Assembly: GCF_004771275.1 (NCBI RefSeq)
Contig: NZ_RQEV01000007.1
Coordinates: forward strand, 62,001 to 126,000
DNA: 64,000 nucleotides
Direction of reading: 5' to 3'
Source of the DNA: Leptospira fluminis
GTDB lineage: Bacteria; Spirochaetota; Leptospiria; Leptospirales; Leptospiraceae
Position numbers and translations under genes: made by a program. Shown piece by piece: positions 50,802-60,900 of the stretch (the first letter of the stretch is position 1; each line of letters begins with the position of its first letter). The notes beneath the pieces were generated by a model. That model did no database searches. It had not been told where the DNA came from and saw only the letters and a program-made list of their open reading frames with translations.

Positions 50802-52680
50802 TCTTTCCTATGGTCCTAGCTTCCTCTTCCGTGATATAATCCTTATGAATCTTATATTCCGGTACGAGCTCCTTGAATCTCAAAAAGATTTCCTTTTCCT
50901 GGTTGGAGCGTGCGGCGTTCAGTATGGCTTGGAAACGGGCTTGGAAGCTGCTAATATCATTGTCTTCCAAGGGGGCTGCAATCCTGATTTTAGGATGGTG
51001 GGTTTTTTTGATGCCTTCTAAATCTAACAGCAGTTCTTCGAACAATTTTTCCCCGGGTCTCAAACCCGTAAATTCGATCGGAATGTCTATGTACGGACGG
51101 AGTCCGGACAGTCGAATCATCTCCTCCGCTAAACTTAGGATTCGAACGGGTTCTCCCATTTCCAATAGGAAAATCTCTCCGCGTTCTCCCATGGAACCCG
51201 CTTGTAGGACCAACTGCGTGGCTTCCGGGATGGTCATAAAATAACGTATGACTTCCGGATGGGTCACAGTGACCGGTCCGCCGTTTTGGATCTGTTCTCG
51301 GAACCTAGGGATGACCGAGCCGTTGGAGCCCAACACGTTCCCGAATCGGACCGTGATGAATTTCGTACGGGTTTCTCGGGACACATGTTGGATGTACAAT
51401 TCCGCCACGCGTTTGGAGGCTCCCATGATGTTCACCGGATTTACCGCCTTGTCCGTGGAAATCAGAACGAAGCGTTCCACTCCGGACAGACGGGAAATGT
51501 CCGCTACATTCTTGGTCCCGAGGACGTTGTTCAATACCGCCTCGCAGGGATTGGTTTCCATCATAGGTACGTGCTTGTAGGCCGCCGAGTGGAAGACCAC
51601 TTCGGGAGAATGGGCTTCGAAGACGGAGCTGACTCTGGAAAGATTCTTCACATCCGCAACCACGGGAAAGAATTCGATTTCGGAATCCGGAAAGATTTTT
51701 CTAAGCTCGTAATCGATTTCGTAAAGAGGAGTTTCCGAGGAATCAACAAGAATGAGTTTCGAAGGTTGGAAGACCGCGACCTGTCTACAGATCTCGCTCC
51801 CGATCGAACCCCCCGCGCCCGTTACTAGGATGGATTTACCTCGGATATAAGAACGAATGGATTCGATTTCCAAATCCACAACGGGTCGTCCGAGCAGGTC
51901 TTCCACCCGAATTTCGCGGAGTTGCTGAATCTTAGGAGAATCGAAGAGGAGGGAGCCGATGGACGGAAGGATCTTAAAACCCACCTCGGTGGATTCGAAC
52001 GTCTTGAGCAATTTTCCGATCAATTTCCCATCCGGGTTTTTGATCGCTATGATGACCTGTTTGATCCCTAATTTACGGATGGTATCTTCCGCTTTGGAAA
52101 TGTTTCCGAGAATCGGAACACCTTGGATCAAAGCGCCGATTTTACTTTCATCGTCGTCCAAAAATCCGACGGGATTTAGTTTCAGTTCGCTGTGTCTGCG
52201 AAATTCGGAGAGTAAGGAAGCTCCCATTTTTCCGGCACCTAGGATCAACGTAGGAGCTCCGTGTTCCCTGGTTTTGCGAATGATGTACTGGTCCCGGAAA
52301 ATTCTCCAGGAAAGACTGCGAAGACAAAGAAAACTGAGTAGAAGAATCGTATCTAGTACCGGAACCATCCGGGACATCTGGTCGAATCGGTTATAAAACA
52401 ATAGAACGGTAGTGGCGATGAAGGAGGAGAGTACGGTTATTTTAATGATTTCTAAAAGATCATGTATGGAAGCATAGGCCCAGATGGAACGATAGATATT
52501 GGAAAATAGAAAAACCACAGACCGGCAGACGACCACGATCACCAAAGGAATTAGAAAGGTATCCGTTCTTTGGAGAAAGGATAGAGATTCGAATCGAATC
52601 AAGTGGGCCAAAAAGTAGGACAGGACCATAAAGCAGAGATCCAAAGGAAAGATCAAGGTCCGGCGGTTCCAATGTTCCAT
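50791..52680 (-). CDS. CapD/WbpM-type nucleotide-sugar 4,6-dehydratase
   Basis: 629 residues from ATG 52680; a TTG at 52716 is a less likely start. Four N-terminal membrane segments (up to about 130) precede a first Rossmann domain (LILGAGKMGASLL) and a second, catalytic one (ILVTGAGGSIGSEICRQ). The catalytic block STDKAVNPVNIMGASKR has Met in place of Tyr, as in the S-M-K triad of WbpM-like enzymes. It makes 4-keto-6-deoxy-UDP-HexNAc for polysaccharides. It is the first gene of the capD-sspB-permease run and divergent from the STAS gene. Confidence 0.93.
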   Translation of the reverse strand: MEHWNRRTLIFPLDLCFMVLSYFLAHLIRFESLSFLQRTDTFLIPLVIVVVCRSVVFLFSNIYRSIWAYASIHDLLEIIKITVLSSFIATTVLLFYNRFDQMSRMVPVLDTILLLSFLCLRSLSWRIFRDQYIIRKTREHGAPTLILGAGKMGASLLSEFRRHSELKLNPVGFLDDDESKIGALIQGVPILGNISKAEDTIRKLGIKQVIIAIKNPDGKLIGKLLKTFESTEVGFKILPSIGSLLFDSPKIQQLREIRVEDLLGRPVVDLEIESIRSYIRGKSILVTGAGGSIGSEICRQVAVFQPSKLILVDSSETPLYEIDYELRKIFPDSEIEFFPVVADVKNLSRVSSVFEAHSPEVVFHSAAYKHVPMMETNPCEAVLNNVLGTKNVADISRLSGVERFVLISTDKAVNPVNIMGASKRVAELYIQHVSRETRTKFITVRFGNVLGSNGSVIPRFREQIQNGGPVTVTHPEVIRYFMTIPEATQLVLQAGSMGERGEIFLLEMGEPVRILSLAEEMIRLSGLRPYIDIPIEFTGLRPGEKLFEELLLDLEGIKKTHHPKIRIAAPLEDNDISSFQARFQAILNAARSNQEKEIFLRFKELVPEYKIHKDYITEEEARTIGKNGS

Positions 52681-52777
52681 TAAGGAAAAAAATATCTTTA
52701 AATGCCAAAAGTCCAATCTTTTTGGGTTTTTTCGGTTGCGGAAATCGAGAATCTAAACGAATCTCCCGTGTAGATCC

Positions 52778-53248
52778 GTGAAAGAATTAATCGTCAACCT
52801 GGAAGGTAAACTTGACTTGCAGCTGGGGGCGGCATTTCGGGAAAAGATAGGGCAGGTATTGTCCTCGAATCCCTATAAGATTCTTTTGGACGCCTCGGGG
52901 ATCGGTGATTGGGAACGGGGTGCGCTAGACCTTCTCCGAGAGGCCGCGATCGGTCATCCGGAATCAAGATTTGCCGTGTGCAATCTAGTAGAGGGTTTAA
53001 GAGAAGAATGGACTCTCTCCGGTTTGGAGAAAGCAATCCCGATGTTCAACTCCAGAGAAGACGCCAAGTCCTTTTTAAACCGGGAATCGGATCCGAAAGA
53101 AACGAGATCCCCCGGATTTGTAGCGTGTCCGATCTGCTTCCAAACTTTGAGAGTGCAAGGAAAAGGGAATTATCGTTGCCCGACCTGTTCCCATACTTTT
53201 TATCTGACCGCGGATTACAGAACGGCTAGTTTCGAAAAACTGTTTTAA
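52778..53248 (+). CDS. STAS-like domain fused to a zinc ribbon
   Basis: 156 residues from GTG 52778. Residues 1-105 resemble a STAS/anti-anti-sigma fold (IVNLEGKLDLQLGAAFREKI; ILLDASGIGDWERGALDLL), although the usual phospho-acceptor Ser is replaced by Gly/Asp. Residues 115-150 are a zinc ribbon with CPIC and CPTC pairs (VACPICFQTLR ... YRCPTCSHTFYL). No exact family recognised. It is 90 bases upstream of the adenylate cyclase on the same strand and may act with it; this is speculative. Confidence 0.65.
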   Translation: MKELIVNLEGKLDLQLGAAFREKIGQVLSSNPYKILLDASGIGDWERGALDLLREAAIGHPESRFAVCNLVEGLREEWTLSGLEKAIPMFNSREDAKSFLNRESDPKETRSPGFVACPICFQTLRVQGKGNYRCPTCSHTFYLTADYRTASFEKLF

Positions 53249-53337
53249 TGCACTAAGGTTCCGCGTCGAATTCGCTAGTAAAGAAATTTCCGAAGATAGT
53301 GCTTGCCACAAAAACGCGGGAAAGGTCTTTTTTTAAT

Positions 53338-56187
53338 ATGAAAGAGACCTTGCCCTCTTCCCATCCGAGCTTTTTAAATCGTATCCGTTCCGGCTTCAAG
53401 GGAATCCTTCGTCTTTTTTATTCCGGGATCCGGGCAAAACTCGCCCTATTTACGGGGAGTCTGATCGTGCTGACGATTTTCATTCTCTCGGTGATTTACG
53501 TGAAGCAGCAGACCGAGATCTTGACGGATAGTTACGAAAGAGAGGCGGCCATTTCCAGAAGGTACATTTCCTCCTTGGTCTTGGAGTTGGACAATATCTC
53601 CCAGAGTTTGATCCGTATCGAGGAGTTCCGGGATCGGGTCAGCAAACAAACCGAGGCCTTAAAGAAATATAGAACCACCAAGACTTTGGTTCAGGAAAAA
53701 AAGGTCTCTTTTTTCGGGATCAAGACTAGTCTTTTTGGAGCTTTAGGAAAAAATAAAATTAGAAAAACCTTGGATACGTATTATTCGGAATATCTGTCCA
53801 AGGGAGACATCGAAGTTCTGGAAAAAAACGTCAAGGCACAGTTGCAACAGAACGGGGGACATGAGCCGGTCGGAGAACGGGAATTTTCCCAACTCCAACA
53901 TTTGGCAAAGCAAGTGGTCTTTGCGGAAAGGGACGCTTCCTTATTGCGCAAACGATTGTACGAGGTAAAAGAAAACCGGGAAAAAATGGACGCCACGGAA
54001 CTCTCCGCTTTGGAGGAGGACGTCCGAGAAAAATCCCTTCTCGCTCGTAAAAGAAGGTCGGCGATGGATTCCAAAATCGTCCAACTGCTTGCGGATTCGC
54101 GTCGAAAAAAAATCAAGGACTTGGGACTAGATACGGGAAGGTTCCGACTCCAGACCTTTCCTCTTTCCGGAATTCTTCCCGGGCAGGACTCCGAGCCTAC
54201 TCTGGATACCCGCATCTTCGATCCGGAGTCCCCGTTAAACGAAATTTCTTTCGATTCCAATTTGGAGGAAGGTCTAAAACGTTCCTTGAATACGTTGGTG
54301 GAAAAGGTTGGAGTTACGGGAGAAATTCCTCCCGATTCTTTTCAACATTCCGGTTTGGAATTACAGGCATTGTATTCTCCCCATTTTCGGAATCCGGCTT
54401 CTACGGAAAGAGCCAAATTAGTGGAGGCGTCCCGGAATCATCTCGGGGCCTGGAATTCCTATCTTTCGGAAGAAAGAGCGATTCTTGTCGACCTTAGCAA
54501 GATTCCTCCCTTGTTGACGACTAGACTAAGGGAATTGCGGGAGAAGAAACCGCCGATTCCTCCGTTTAAGGACAAAGAATTCCGCAAACAGTATGAGAAT
54601 TACGAATCTCTCATACGAAAGCGGGACCTTCTTTTCGCCACGTACAAAAGGAATCATCCTCCCAAAGAGGAGGAACAGGAACGGCTGGAAGCCCTAGGGT
54701 CGATCCGAGACTCGGCTTTGGAGGACTTGGTCCTTTTGCGCTTTCGTCCGGACGGATCGGATTACGAAAGGTCTCTCCGATCGGAAGAAGAAAGTCGTAT
54801 CTTTCGAGAGAGGTGGACTAGTCTCCGCCAATGGATCTATTCCGGAGAAAGCGAGACTCCGACTGCGAAATTGAAGGCCTTATTCCCGGACGGCATCATA
54901 GGAAACAGTCGTACGGAAGCGGAACAGATTCTCTGGAAATTGGATACGGTCCCGCTCCTATCAGGGGAAGGAGACGACGTTCCCACAATCGTATTGAGTT
55001 CGAATTTTTCCGGACTGATCCGAACTATCGTGGATAGAACGGAAGGTTTGAAATCCATTCGGAACAACCGGGATCGTGCGGTCTTGTCCGCTCTCGGGAT
55101 TTGCGGCTTCTCCATTTTTTTGGCCGTTTTTATCTCCGGAATCGTAGTGCAGAGGATCAAAAGATTGATCCGGGATGCGGAGGAAGTCGGAGAGGGAGAC
55201 TTGAACGTCGAGTTCGAACCCGGAGGAAACGACGAATTCGGAAATCTTTCCGTGGCCTTGAACCACATGGTGGGCGGCTTACGCGAACGGGAAAAGATCA
55301 AGGGTATTTTGGGAAGTATGATCGATCCGGTCGTGATCGGCGAAGCAATGAAGGATCTCGCGGCCTTAAAAAGAGGAACGGAAAAAAGAGTCACCGCGTT
55401 TTTTTCCGACGTGGCGGGTTTCTCCGCCATCAGCGAAAAACTGAGCTCCGTGGAATTGGCGGAACTTTTGAACGAATACTTATCTGCCATGACACTGATT
55501 TTGAAGGATCACGAAGGGGTCCTGGATAAGTACATTGGGGATGCTATCGTCGGTATTTTTAACGCACCGGTGGAGGTGGAGCAACATTGTTTAAAAGCCA
55601 CACGAGCCTCCTTGAAGATGCTGGCGAAATTGGAGGAACTCCGCAAATCCTGGGAAAAAGATCATAGATACATTCCCGAAGCCAGGGCAATGCAAATCAG
55701 GATCGGCTTGAACACCGGATTAGCGAAGGTCGGGTTTATGGGAACCGATGCTCTCGCTTCCTATACGATGATGGGTGATACGGTCAACTTAGCCGCGCGT
55801 CTTGAAGCGGCCGGTAAGGATTACGGAGTGTCGATTCTTGTCTCCGACGCCGTATACGGAGAGATCAAAGATTCCATTCTCACCCGCAAATTGGATCTCG
55901 TAAGGGTCAAGGGTAAGACGGAACCCGTCGTACTATACGAGGCGATCGCGGAAAAAAATGCCGCCGTTCCGACTTCTATCAAGGAATCCATCGCTTTGTA
56001 CGAAGAGGGAATCTCCCGGTATTTGGAAAGACATTGGGACAAAGCGGTCCGTTGTTTTCAGGAATCGGAAACCGTAAAGAAGCAAAGCGATAAATCCGTA
56101 CATTTGTTGATCGATCGCTGCAAAGAATACTTGAAGAACCCTCCTCCTGCAAATTGGGATGGAGTCTATACCAGAGACCACAAATAA
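53338..56187 (+). CDS. Membrane adenylate cyclase (class III) with HAMP and large sensor
   Basis: 949 residues from ATG 53338. First membrane segment about residues 38-58 (LALFTGSLIVLTIFILSVIYV), a very long extracytoplasmic region (60-580) with coiled-coil-like and charged helical segments, a second membrane segment (about 582-604), a HAMP domain (about 605-655) and a class III cyclase domain (about 680-870). The metal-binding Asp residues are in FFSDVAGFS and YIGDAIVGIF, and GDTVNLAARLEAA has the transition-state and adenine-type residues, with K in DKYIGDA. The C-terminal 60 residues look TPR-like. Convergent with recD. Confidence 0.93.
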   Translation: MKETLPSSHPSFLNRIRSGFKGILRLFYSGIRAKLALFTGSLIVLTIFILSVIYVKQQTEILTDSYEREAAISRRYISSLVLELDNISQSLIRIEEFRDRVSKQTEALKKYRTTKTLVQEKKVSFFGIKTSLFGALGKNKIRKTLDTYYSEYLSKGDIEVLEKNVKAQLQQNGGHEPVGEREFSQLQHLAKQVVFAERDASLLRKRLYEVKENREKMDATELSALEEDVREKSLLARKRRSAMDSKIVQLLADSRRKKIKDLGLDTGRFRLQTFPLSGILPGQDSEPTLDTRIFDPESPLNEISFDSNLEEGLKRSLNTLVEKVGVTGEIPPDSFQHSGLELQALYSPHFRNPASTERAKLVEASRNHLGAWNSYLSEERAILVDLSKIPPLLTTRLRELREKKPPIPPFKDKEFRKQYENYESLIRKRDLLFATYKRNHPPKEEEQERLEALGSIRDSALEDLVLLRFRPDGSDYERSLRSEEESRIFRERWTSLRQWIYSGESETPTAKLKALFPDGIIGNSRTEAEQILWKLDTVPLLSGEGDDVPTIVLSSNFSGLIRTIVDRTEGLKSIRNNRDRAVLSALGICGFSIFLAVFISGIVVQRIKRLIRDAEEVGEGDLNVEFEPGGNDEFGNLSVALNHMVGGLREREKIKGILGSMIDPVVIGEAMKDLAALKRGTEKRVTAFFSDVAGFSAISEKLSSVELAELLNEYLSAMTLILKDHEGVLDKYIGDAIVGIFNAPVEVEQHCLKATRASLKMLAKLEELRKSWEKDHRYIPEARAMQIRIGLNTGLAKVGFMGTDALASYTMMGDTVNLAARLEAAGKDYGVSILVSDAVYGEIKDSILTRKLDLVRVKGKTEPVVLYEAIAEKNAAVPTSIKESIALYEEGISRYLERHWDKAVRCFQESETVKKQSDKSVHLLIDRCKEYLKNPPPANWDGVYTRDHK

Positions 56188-56193
56188 GGAAAT

Positions 56194-57975
56194 TTAAATA
56201 CGGAATCCGGTGAGTCTTTCCGATTTCCTTTTCAACGAGACGGAAAGGTTTTTGTCTTCGGCTAGTAAGATCGCTTTCCGTTTCGCCCTCGTTAACGCGG
56301 TGTATAGGATCTCTTTGCGCAGCAATTCGTTCGGGGATTCCGTTTCGGAGGAAGGATCCGGAGGAAATAGAATAAATACGTTATCATATTCGGAACCTTG
56401 GGATTTATGCACCGTAATCGCAAACGCCGGTTCGTGAGGAGGCAAGGTATCCAAAGCAAAGTCCCGGATGGTTCCGTCCAGAAAGAAAACGGCACGCATC
56501 TCCGTTTCTCCCGTGATCGTTTCGAATTCCAAAACGAGTCCCGTGTCTCCGTTAAAAAGACCTCTAGAACGGTCGTTCTTTACGATCAGAATCGGAAGCC
56601 CGGGAAAATAGACCCGGGTACCCAAATGAATGGTGCGTATCTTCGTTTGTTTCAAAAGCAAGCGGATGATATCTCTGTTGATCCCTTCGCTTCCGAATTC
56701 TCCTTGCCTTAAAATCGTTAGGATTCGCGTGTGATTCAGATCCGCTCTGAGAAATTCTGCCAGTCGTCTCGGATCGGAACGGATTTTGTCCAAGGAAGAA
56801 AATCCGGGGAGTAGACATTTCTCCACGTACTCGCTTAAAAAACGGATACGATCCTTTTTGAGATCGATTTCGCTCCGGTAAAAGCCGTCTCGGATCGTCG
56901 CTTCCGGTACTTCGCTTAACGACGGGGAGGATTGGACGGAAAAAGTCGTTTTTAAAAGTGAATCGGCATCGGTATCTGCGGAGATACATTCCTTTGCCGC
57001 ATCAAAAATCGTCGAGGCGTTTCCGGTTTGCCTGCGGCCGGTCTTAAGCCTGTAGAAATTCTCTGACCGGGAAATAGATTCCGCCAGATCGGAAAGGACG
57101 GCGCCAGCCTCCACGCTCGGAAGTTGGTCCGCGTCTCCGAGCAGAACGATCCGAAATCGATCCCGTTTTGTGTCCGGTAAGGAAAGTAGAAGGGAATGCA
57201 TCAAATCCAAATCCACCATGGAAACTTCGTCCACCACGACCACATCGTACGGAAGACGGAAATCCTTTCCGTATTTATAATTCCTAGTATTCGGATCGAA
57301 TCTTAATAATCTATGCAAGGTGGAGGTGGATAGGTTGTACAATTTCAGATCTATCGGATCCGTACCGGTCCCAAACTTCAGAGTGTTTTCCAAGGATTCT
57401 CTTAATCTTTGTGCAGCCCGGCCGGTGGGAGCGGCCAATCCGATTTTATCCGGATCATATCCCAATCGAACCAGTGCCCGCAAAAGGCTCGTAACCACCG
57501 TGGTCTTTCCGGTGCCGGGACCTCCCGTGAGCACGAAAAAAGAGGAATGAAGAGCCGCTTCCAAAGCCTCTCTTTGCTCCCCTTCGCCGCAAAGTACGGT
57601 TTCCAAGCCCTCTTTGCGTAAGACTAAAGGGGAACGTTCCGTAATTTCCTTCAGGATTTTGGGGATTTCCTTTTTTTGACTCTCGGGCGGATTTCTTTTT
57701 AAGAGACTTCGGAAAATCTCCTCGGAAGAAGTCAGAGCATCGAAGGTTTTTCGATAATACAGGATTCCGTTTCTGGATCGAAAGAAAGGATTATCCTTGT
57801 TCGAAAGAGAATCCTTTCTTTCGGGAATTCCCAGACTTCCCGTTCTCAAGGCGGTTAAGAGAAGGGAATTCCTTTGGAAAAGATCCTCCTGTTCGGATTC
57901 CGGAAGGACTCTGTGCATCTCCGAAGTCAGAAATCGAATATAGTCCCGATCGGTGGTTCCGATTTCCTCGGTCAT
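56194..57975 (-). CDS. recD: Exodeoxyribonuclease V alpha subunit
   Basis: 593 residues, SF1B helicase. Walker A GGPGTGKTT at 151-159, Walker B DVVVVDEVSMVDLDLM, and the C-terminal YTALTRAK plus AFAITVHKSQGSEYDNV motifs are intact. Slightly shorter than E. coli RecD (608). RecD is the fast 5'-3' motor of RecBCD and sets its nuclease behaviour. Start overlaps the recB stop as ATGA. Its stop is 6 bases from the adenylate cyclase stop on the opposite strand. Confidence 0.96.
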   Translation of the reverse strand: MTEEIGTTDRDYIRFLTSEMHRVLPESEQEDLFQRNSLLLTALRTGSLGIPERKDSLSNKDNPFFRSRNGILYYRKTFDALTSSEEIFRSLLKRNPPESQKKEIPKILKEITERSPLVLRKEGLETVLCGEGEQREALEAALHSSFFVLTGGPGTGKTTVVTSLLRALVRLGYDPDKIGLAAPTGRAAQRLRESLENTLKFGTGTDPIDLKLYNLSTSTLHRLLRFDPNTRNYKYGKDFRLPYDVVVVDEVSMVDLDLMHSLLLSLPDTKRDRFRIVLLGDADQLPSVEAGAVLSDLAESISRSENFYRLKTGRRQTGNASTIFDAAKECISADTDADSLLKTTFSVQSSPSLSEVPEATIRDGFYRSEIDLKKDRIRFLSEYVEKCLLPGFSSLDKIRSDPRRLAEFLRADLNHTRILTILRQGEFGSEGINRDIIRLLLKQTKIRTIHLGTRVYFPGLPILIVKNDRSRGLFNGDTGLVLEFETITGETEMRAVFFLDGTIRDFALDTLPPHEPAFAITVHKSQGSEYDNVFILFPPDPSSETESPNELLRKEILYTALTRAKRKAILLAEDKNLSVSLKRKSERLTGFRI

Positions 57976-60900
57976 AGTCGTATTCCTTTTTCCGAATGTT
58001 TTCGTTCCAAAGCGTCAAGAACGGTAAATCTGGAACTTTCGACGAACTCCGGATCGATCTTTTGAAAGAAAATTCCCGAATCGGAACGATTCGGATCCAT
58101 CCCCCTTAAAAAGAGGAAATACATCCCGCCGAGGAGATTCCGATCGTATTCGTCTCCGAACCTGGCTTTCAACCATTCGTTTAACACTAAAGAATAAAGT
58201 GCTAATTGAAGCGAATATACTTCCTCCACTTTTCTTTTCAGATCCGTTTCGGAGTAGGAGGAACTTTCCAGACGATTGGACTTCCAGTCTAGAATCCAGT
58301 ACTTGCCTTCCGAAAAAAAGATCAGGTCCACCGTTCCGTTCAGGAATTCCTCCTTTTCGGACCGTCCCGTCGAAAGTTTGAGAAAGAAATCCACTTCGTG
58401 TTTTCTCTCGGATGGAGGTAATGCCGCGAGGCAATCCAAGCTCGGAATTTGGGGAAGGGGAGAACGAAGGGTGTTCCAGAGCATAGCTAAAATCTTTTCG
58501 GCGAAAACCTGTCTTTCTTGGTCGTCCTTTCCGAATCCGTATTCTCTCAGTAGTTTTTTCACATCCGTAGCGCGAGGTTCGTTTAAGTGGAAAGGGTTTT
58601 CAGCGCGATAGAAAAGAGAAAATTCGAGAGTCTCCAAAAGATGATGCAGAAGATTTCCCATTCGGTTCGAGGATGGAAGTTCTCCGGACGGGAGGGAGAC
58701 GGGAATTTCCTCGTCCATTCGGAAGAGTTCCGACTCCGATCCGAATCTGATTTCGGGAGGGTTTAAAAACCGATCCAAGGATGAATAACTTTCCATACGG
58801 ATTCTTCTACGTTCGCAGTTTCGAGGCCAAGGGAGAGGACTTCTCGTAGGTTCCTGCTCGGAAGCGAGGGGTTCCAACGCCACCGACGTCTTTTTTTCCG
58901 TCGGAACACCGGAAAGGGTCTCGACGGAATACTTTCTCTTTTCCTCGTTCCAAAAGATTTTAGAGATATGAGAGGTAGAAGAAGGACGCTCCGCTATCTT
59001 TTCAAAGGAGGAACGGAACAATTCCAAAGGGCGATCCGAGGACGGCTCGGAAAGCAAAGGGAAGTAGAATTTGTACATGGCTCGAGTGACCGCAACGTAA
59101 TACAACCGTTTGTCTTCGTTCTTTAGATAGGTCAGGTATTTTTCCGGATGCTCTTTGGTAAGGTCCAGAATCTTACGACTTTTAGGCTCGGAACCGTTTG
59201 CGGAAACCGTTTCCCTGTATTCGTAATATTTACGATGTACAAGAGACCAGCCTGAGAACCCACCCATTAGAAATACGAAGGGAAATTCCAGACCTTTGCT
59301 GGAATGTATGGTCAGGATTTTTACCCTGTCCTCTTCCGTTTCCCGAGATAAGGATTCGTCCTTTTCCACTCCGGCTTCGGCGGAAATTTTGGCGTCCATC
59401 CAATCTATGATCTCCCGAAGGGAAAGATCGTTTTCGGAGGCCATTTCGGTTAACAAAGAAAAGATCTGCTTGAAATTCGCGATCCTTCTTTCCCATTCCA
59501 AAGTCATTTCGGAATCTCTCGGTCTCGCCAAAAGGCTTTCCGTACTCAAGGAACGGAATAGGGCGGGGAAGTCCTTTTTTCGCGCGAATCTTCTCCAGGA
59601 TTCGATTCGTCTTTTTTCTTCCGATTCCAGGGAATATTCGGCATATAGATGCAGACGATCCGGAGCAATTTCGAAGAGATCCGAAAGCAGAAGTTTGTAA
59701 AAGGAATCCGGCAAGCCTTCGTCTTCTATGCAGGATAGTATCTGCCTACAACGAAAGGCCTCGTTGGAGGAAAAGAGTCCTCGTTTGCGGATATTCGAAT
59801 AGGGTATTCCCGCGATCTTAAGATAATTCTCCAGTTCTCTCGAATCCTCCTGGTTCCGCACCAGAATCGCTATATCTCCGAATTCGACTTTGCCGGGATA
59901 GGATTGCTTGTTCTGTTTTTCCTTTCGGATGGAAATTTCGGTCTCCGGCGAAACAAGATGCAAAATCTCCGAAACGACGAACTTTGCGTAAGGCTCTCTT
60001 AATCCTTGTTTATTCGATCCGACCGGAAGAGCGAACGCGTTAAGAGCTCCTCTCCCGCTTTTGTCGGAGTATAAAACCGCTTTGCCACCTTCGGAAGCGG
60101 CCTGTACTTTCGAATATCGGATAGGCTCGAATCCGGGTTCGGAGATCGGAAACCAAGCCTCCCCTCCGGCGGAAAATAGGTCGTTATAAGAAGAGACTAA
60201 TTCGGGCAAAGATCTGCGATTCGTGTCAAGTTCAGGATACACCGTGGAAACGGAGGAAAAAGCGCCTCCTTTGTCCATGTAAGCCCTTGCGGCCAAATAC
60301 GTCCCTATGTCCGCTCCTCGGAATCCGTAAATCGCCTGTTTCGGATCTCCGATCAGAAACAATCGGTTCCTAGTCCTCTCCGAATCGGAATTTTCCTCCA
60401 AGAACACGGTTTTAAAAATCGAAAATTGGCTCCAGTCCGTATCCTGAAATTCGTCCACGATGGCGTAATCGAATCTTCTTTTTAGTTCGCTTAATAAATC
60501 AGAGTTATCCGAAATCGATCGGGAAAGATTTCGGATCATATCGTTGTACGTGATTTCTCCGCTTCCGTTCTTTTCGAACGGAGTTTCCTTTACGATCTTT
60601 TCCGCGATTTTTACCACGAATAAGGTCGCAAGGTTTTCTAGAGGGACGAGGCTTTTCCTTACCCCTTCGCGACAATTCCGGTATTTTTCGGCAGCCGGAT
60701 CGGATCCTGATTTCGTCAATTCCTCGTCGGAGAGTAGTATGCTTCCGATCCCGGAGTCTTTTCTTTTGAGGCGCCCGATTTCCAGAATCGCCTTCGTGAG
60801 TTCCTCTTCCCGAAAAGGATCTAAAGCCGCCGTCGCGTTTTTCAGTATGGATTCGAAGGCGATTTGTCTTTCCGCCAAGGCTTTTCTGGTACTCGCGTGC

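Noticed and set aside
60115..60145. A tRNA T-loop-like motif (GGCTCGAATCC)
   Set aside because: It lies inside the recB reading frame with no cloverleaf around it.
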